Of a DNA stretch of 8,108 bases, positions 5,561 through 8,108 are shown piece by piece (within the stretch, counting starts at the first letter, position 1; each line of letters opens with the position of its first letter). The stretch comes from Clostridiales bacterium (GTDB lineage: Bacteria > Bacillota > Clostridia > Christensenellales > Aristaeellaceae): the NCBI GenBank assembly GCA_004557125.1, contig SFET01000060.1, forward strand, positions 1 to 8,108. Reading direction: 5' to 3'. Position numbers and translations under genes: made by a program. The notes under the pieces were generated by a model. It was not told the origin of the DNA, did not search any database, and worked only from the letters and a program-made list of their open reading frames with translations.

Positions 5561-5577
5561 GCGACCTTGACAGCCTG

Positions 5578-5607
5578 AGCGCCGTTCTCAACAGAGACGG
5601 CGCTTTT
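5578..5607 (+). terminator. Intrinsic terminator after the methyltransferase operon
   Basis: The stem AGCGCCGT (5578-5585) with ACGGCGCT (5597-5604), extended by CTC/GAG across one bulged T, is capped by an AACA loop and followed by TTTT. It lies about 110 bases after the methyltransferase stop and just before the nth promoter, so it insulates the two operons. Confidence 0.8.
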
Positions 5608-5610
5608 AAC

Positions 5611-5640
5611 TTGACGGAGCTTCGGCCAAAATAGTATAAT
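5611..5640 (+). promoter_or_regulatory. Promoter of the nth-obg-yhbY operon
   Basis: TTGACG (5611-5616) and a perfect TATAAT (5635-5640) are separated by 18 bp, immediately after a terminator. Transcription should begin near 5647, about 40 bases before the nth start codon. Confidence 0.82.
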
Positions 5641-5686
5641 ACATAATGGTTTGAAATGGTTACAGGGGAAGAAGGAGGAGAGGCAC

Positions 5687-6319
5687 ATGGATCGCGCGCG
5701 CGCAGCACAGATTATGCAGGAGCTGGCCAAACTCTATCCGGAGGCGAGGCCGGAACTGAATTTCCGCAATCCCTACGAGACGCTGATCGCCACCATCCTC
5801 TCCGCACAGTGCACGGACAAGCGCGTGAACATGGTCACGGCGCGGCTGTTCCCTCTGTACCCGGATGCGAAGGCCCTGGCAAAGCTGGAGCCGGAGGAGC
5901 TGGAGCCGCTGATCAAGGAGTGCGGGCTGTACCGCAACAAGGCAAAGAACATCATCGCGGCCTGCCGGGCGCTGGTGGAGCGCTACGACGGCGAGGTGCC
6001 CCAGACCCGCGAGGAGCTGATGGCGCTGCCGGGCGTGGGCCAGAAGACCGCCGGCGTGGTGCTGATGGCGGCCTTCGGCGATCCGCAGATTCCGGTGGAC
6101 ACCCACGTGTTCCGCCTGTCCCGCAGAATCGGTCTGGCCGACGCGGACACCCCTGAGAAGGTCGAAGTGCAGCTTCGGGAGCTGCTGGATAAGGACATCT
6201 GGACCTTCGGCCATCACCTGCTGATCTGGCACGGGCGGCGCTGCTGCCACGCCCAGAAGCCGGACTGTGAGAACTGCCCGCTGAATGCCGCGCTTTGCGG
6301 CCACTGCGTGGACAAATAA
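5687..6319 (+). CDS. nth: Endonuclease III (DNA glycosylase/AP lyase)
   Basis: A 210-aa base-excision-repair enzyme that removes oxidised pyrimidines from DNA and cleaves the abasic site. The helix-hairpin-helix is LPGVGQKTAGVV (about residues 114-125), carrying catalytic Lys120; Asp138 in VDTHVFRLSRR is the second catalytic residue. Both numbers match the E. coli enzyme. The C-terminus holds the [4Fe-4S] cysteines Cys187, Cys194, Cys197 and Cys204. Their spacing is x6, x2, x6, where the usual pattern is x6, x2, x5, and an extra Cys207 follows close by. Start 5687 has AAGGAGG at 8 bases; a longer in-frame start at 5651 is rejected because that segment is leader containing this ribosome site. 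First gene of the operon; obg follows after 12 bases. Confidence 0.95.
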   Translation: MDRARAAQIMQELAKLYPEARPELNFRNPYETLIATILSAQCTDKRVNMVTARLFPLYPDAKALAKLEPEELEPLIKECGLYRNKAKNIIAACRALVERYDGEVPQTREELMALPGVGQKTAGVVLMAAFGDPQIPVDTHVFRLSRRIGLADADTPEKVEVQLRELLDKDIWTFGHHLLIWHGRRCCHAQKPDCENCPLNAALCGHCVDK

Positions 6320-6331
6320 GGAGTAGAAGCT

Positions 6332-7606
6332 ATGGCGCTTTTTGTTGATGTAGTCAATATCACCGCGAAGGCGGGCGACGGCGGAAACGGCTGCGTGTCC
6401 TTCCATCGCGAGAAGTACGTGATGGCCGGCGGCCCGGACGGCGGCGACGGCGGACGCGGCGGCGACGTGATCTTCTCCGCCACTGACCGCATGCACACGC
6501 TGATGGACTTCCGCTACCACCGCAAGTTCACCGCCGGAAACGGCGAGGACGGCATGAGCAACCGCAAGAGCGGCAAGAACGGCGCGAACGTGGTGATCGA
6601 GGTGCCCCCGGGCACGGTGGTGCGCGACAAGGCCAGCGGCAAGATTCTGCTGGACCTCTACGCCGCGGGCGTGGAGAAGGTACTGCAGCGCGGCGGCAAG
6701 GGCGGCTTCGGCAACCAGCACTTCGCAACCCCCACCCGTCAGGCGCCCCAGTTCGCCAAGCCCGGTGAGAAGCGCGAGGTGATGGAGCTGACGCTGGAGC
6801 TGAAGTCCATCGCGGACGTGGGCCTGGTGGGCTTCCCCAACGTGGGCAAGAGCACCATTCTCTCGGTGGTCACGGCCGCGCGCCCGAAGATCGCCAACTA
6901 CCACTTCACCACGCTCCAGCCGAATCTGGGCATCGTCAAGCAGGACGAGTCCAGCTTTGTGCTGGCGGACATCCCTGGCCTGGTGGAGGGCGCAAGCGAG
7001 GGCATCGGCCTGGGTCACGCCTTTCTGCGCCACGTGGAGCGCACGCGGATGCTCTTGCACGTGGTGGACATCTCCGGCTGCGAGGGCCGCGATCCTCTGG
7101 AGGACTACGACGCGATCCTCAAGGAGCTGGAGAGCTACGGCGATCTGAAGAACCGCCCGGTCATTGTGGTCGCCAACAAGATGGATCTTCCCGGCGCGCA
7201 GGAGAACCTTGGGCGCCTCAGGGAGAAGCTGGACGGAACAGGCATCGAGATCTACGCCGTTTCCGCAGCCACGCGATCCAATTTCGATGCGCTGATGCGC
7301 GCCACGGTGCGCATGCTCAAGACCTGCCCGGACGCGGAGCCCTTCGCCGAGGAGGAGCTGTTCGACTTCGATCTGGACAGCCAGGACAGCGGCTTCGAGA
7401 TTCAGAGAAGCGGCGGCAGCTTCCACCTGTCCGGCGCGTCCATCGACCATCTGGTCGCCTCGGTCAACTTCGGCAACGAGGAATCCCTCAACTACTTCCA
7501 CCGCACGCTGCGGCGCATGGGTGTGATCGACGCGCTGCGCGAGGCCGGTGCGGGCGAGGGCTCCACCGTCTGCATCGGCGAGATGGAGTTCGATTTCGTG
7601 GAATAA
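6332..7606 (+). CDS. obg: Obg/CgtA GTPase for ribosome assembly
   Basis: A 424-aa, three-domain GTPase that binds the large ribosomal subunit and links its maturation to cell state. The N-terminal Obg fold (about 1-158) is glycine-rich, with GGPDGGDGGRGGDV and RGGKGGFGN. The G domain has G1 GFPNVGKST (167-175), the switch-I Thr region YHFTTLQPN, G3 DIPG (213-216), G4 NKMD (282-285) and G5 SA (311-312). Residues from about 350 onward form the Gram-positive-type OCT domain, ending in EMEFDFVE. Length is normal for Firmicutes. The TAAGGAG ribosome site overlaps the nth stop codon, so translation is tightly linked. The common Firmicutes neighbours rplU and rpmA are absent; nth sits in their place. 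Confidence 0.97.
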   Translation: MALFVDVVNITAKAGDGGNGCVSFHREKYVMAGGPDGGDGGRGGDVIFSATDRMHTLMDFRYHRKFTAGNGEDGMSNRKSGKNGANVVIEVPPGTVVRDKASGKILLDLYAAGVEKVLQRGGKGGFGNQHFATPTRQAPQFAKPGEKREVMELTLELKSIADVGLVGFPNVGKSTILSVVTAARPKIANYHFTTLQPNLGIVKQDESSFVLADIPGLVEGASEGIGLGHAFLRHVERTRMLLHVVDISGCEGRDPLEDYDAILKELESYGDLKNRPVIVVANKMDLPGAQENLGRLREKLDGTGIEIYAVSAATRSNFDALMRATVRMLKTCPDAEPFAEEELFDFDLDSQDSGFEIQRSGGSFHLSGASIDHLVASVNFGNEESLNYFHRTLRRMGVIDALREAGAGEGSTVCIGEMEFDFVE

Positions 7607-7636
7607 CAGCAGTTACGATATTGGAGGATACGAGCT

Positions 7637-7930
7637 ATGACCACCAAGCAGCGCGCGAAGCTGCGCGCAATGTGCAACACCATGGAGCCGGTGCTCCAGA
7701 TCGGCAAGGACGGCATCACCGACAACCTGGCCAAGCAGTGCTGGGATGCGCTGGAGGCCCGGGAGCTGATCAAGGTCAACGTCCAGAAGAACGCCCCCTA
7801 CACCGCCCGCGAGGCCTGCGAGCTGCTCTGCGAGCGCGTGCACGCGGAGCCGGTGCAGACCATCGGCAACCGCTTCAGCATCTACCGCCAGGCGCGCAAG
7901 GATTCCAAAATCCGCCTGGAGGATTTGTAA
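7637..7930 (+). CDS. yhbY: YhbY-family CRM-domain RNA-binding protein
   Basis: A 97-aa single CRM-domain protein associated with pre-50S ribosomal subunits in other bacteria. Seen: an N-terminal TTKQRAKLRAM helix, the RNA-binding loop IGKDGI (GKDG at 23-26), ELIKV (43-47), and a terminal QTIGNRFSIYR (74-84). Length is as usual for the family. TTGGAGG lies 9 bases before ATG 7637, and the gene follows obg by 30 bases, so the two assembly factors are co-expressed. In many Clostridia nadD comes next; here a terminator ends the operon directly after it. Confidence 0.93.
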   Translation: MTTKQRAKLRAMCNTMEPVLQIGKDGITDNLAKQCWDALEARELIKVNVQKNAPYTAREACELLCERVHAEPVQTIGNRFSIYRQARKDSKIRLEDL

Positions 7931-7951
7931 GAAGCGATACCGATCACATGC

Positions 7952-7991
7952 AAAAGTGGAACCACCGTTTGATGCGATGGTTCCACTTTTT
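7952..7991. terminator. Strong terminator of the nth-obg-yhbY operon
   Basis: A perfect 13-bp stem (arms 7952-7964 and 7978-7990) with a 13-nt loop has an A-run on its left and a T-run on its right (7987-7991). It can therefore work on both strands. It lies 21 bases after the yhbY stop. Confidence 0.92.
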
Positions 7992-8001
7992 GTACCCCGA
8001 A

Positions 8002-8024
8002 AACCCCGCGCTAGGCGTGGGGTT
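8002..8024. terminator. Second hairpin near the right edge
   Basis: AACCCCGCGC (8002-8011) pairs with GCGTGGGGTT (8015-8024) around a TAG loop, with one G-U wobble. On the minus strand the stem runs into TTTT, so it could weakly end a transcript coming from the right. On the plus strand there is no T tail. Confidence 0.45.
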
Positions 8025-8046
8025 CAGAGGAGCTTAAGCGGTGCGT

Positions 8047-8074
8047 ATGAAAGAAAAACTCCTTTTGCTATAAT
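8047..8074 (+). promoter_or_regulatory. Extended -10 promoter leading out of the window
   Basis: A perfect TATAAT (8069-8074) is preceded by TG one base upstream (8066-8067), the extended -10 motif. The -35 match, ATGAAA (8047-8052), is weak, with 16-bp spacing, which extended -10 promoters tolerate. Transcription should begin near 8081. The gene or RNA it serves is beyond the right edge. Confidence 0.65.
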
Positions 8075-8108
8075 GGAGATGCGGTCTGGCAACTGCATGA
8101 CGAAAAGC

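Noticed and set aside
5476..5571. Short 31-codon frame in the gap after the methyltransferase
   Set aside because: It has no ribosome binding site and lies across the two hairpins of the repeat-like element, which explain the sequence better.
5660..7501. 613-codon open frame on the minus strand opposite nth and obg
   Set aside because: The plus strand encodes two unmistakable conserved proteins here. The antisense frame is a by-product of high GC and codon bias, with low-complexity His/Ala/Val-rich content.
8041..8073. GTG-initiated short frame at the right edge
   Set aside because: Only ten codons, no ribosome binding site, and it overlaps the promoter boxes.

Overview
The window looks like chromosomal DNA from a GC-rich Gram-positive bacterium, most likely a gut-type member of the Clostridia (Bacillota). 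Evidence: strong AGGAGG-type ribosome binding sites before nearly every gene, sigma-A-type promoters (TTGACA/TATAAT-like), a Firmicutes-style DUF3343/class V cysteine desulfurase pair, and an obg-yhbY gene pair. I cannot name the genus. Coding density is high, and no IS element, phage gene, CRISPR array, rRNA or tRNA is visible.

Layout. (1) Bases 1-198 hold the tail of an unseen plus-strand transcript: a hairpin and then a strong intrinsic terminator. (2) Bases 199-1818, minus strand, form a tight three-gene operon in the order small membrane protein, trmB (tRNA m7G46 methyltransferase), NlpC/P60 cell-wall hydrolase; the genes are separated by 1 nt and by a 4-nt overlap. (3) A divergent promoter region (about 1850-1930) also drives a very acidic 100-aa protein on the plus strand (1960-2262). 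(4) On the minus strand, 2331-3674 carries a class V cysteine desulfurase followed by a 47-aa protein with nine cysteines, whose ribosome binding site lies inside a hairpin. (5) Diverging from the desulfurase on the plus strand is a DUF3343 protein (putative Se/S carrier-like). (6) Bases 4058-5470 hold a TetR-family repressor and a SAM-dependent methyltransferase in one operon; its promoter carries two perfect 16-18 bp palindromes, one filling the whole -35/-10 spacer. (7) Bases 5471-5686 hold a compound hairpin element, a terminator and a strong promoter. (8) Bases 5687-7930 are the housekeeping operon nth (endonuclease III), obg (ribosome-assembly GTPase), yhbY (CRM-domain ribosome-associated protein), closed by a 13-bp-stem terminator. 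(9) The right edge carries an extended -10 promoter firing out of the window.

Most genes are conserved housekeeping functions: tRNA modification, base excision repair, ribosome assembly and cell-wall turnover. The less ordinary parts are the sulfur/selenium-flavoured cluster at 2331-4040, with its unlisted cysteine-rich microprotein and possible translational switch, and the self-regulated TetR-methyltransferase operon. I found no clear sign of a wholly new multi-gene system. The microprotein with its hairpin is the best candidate for something undescribed.
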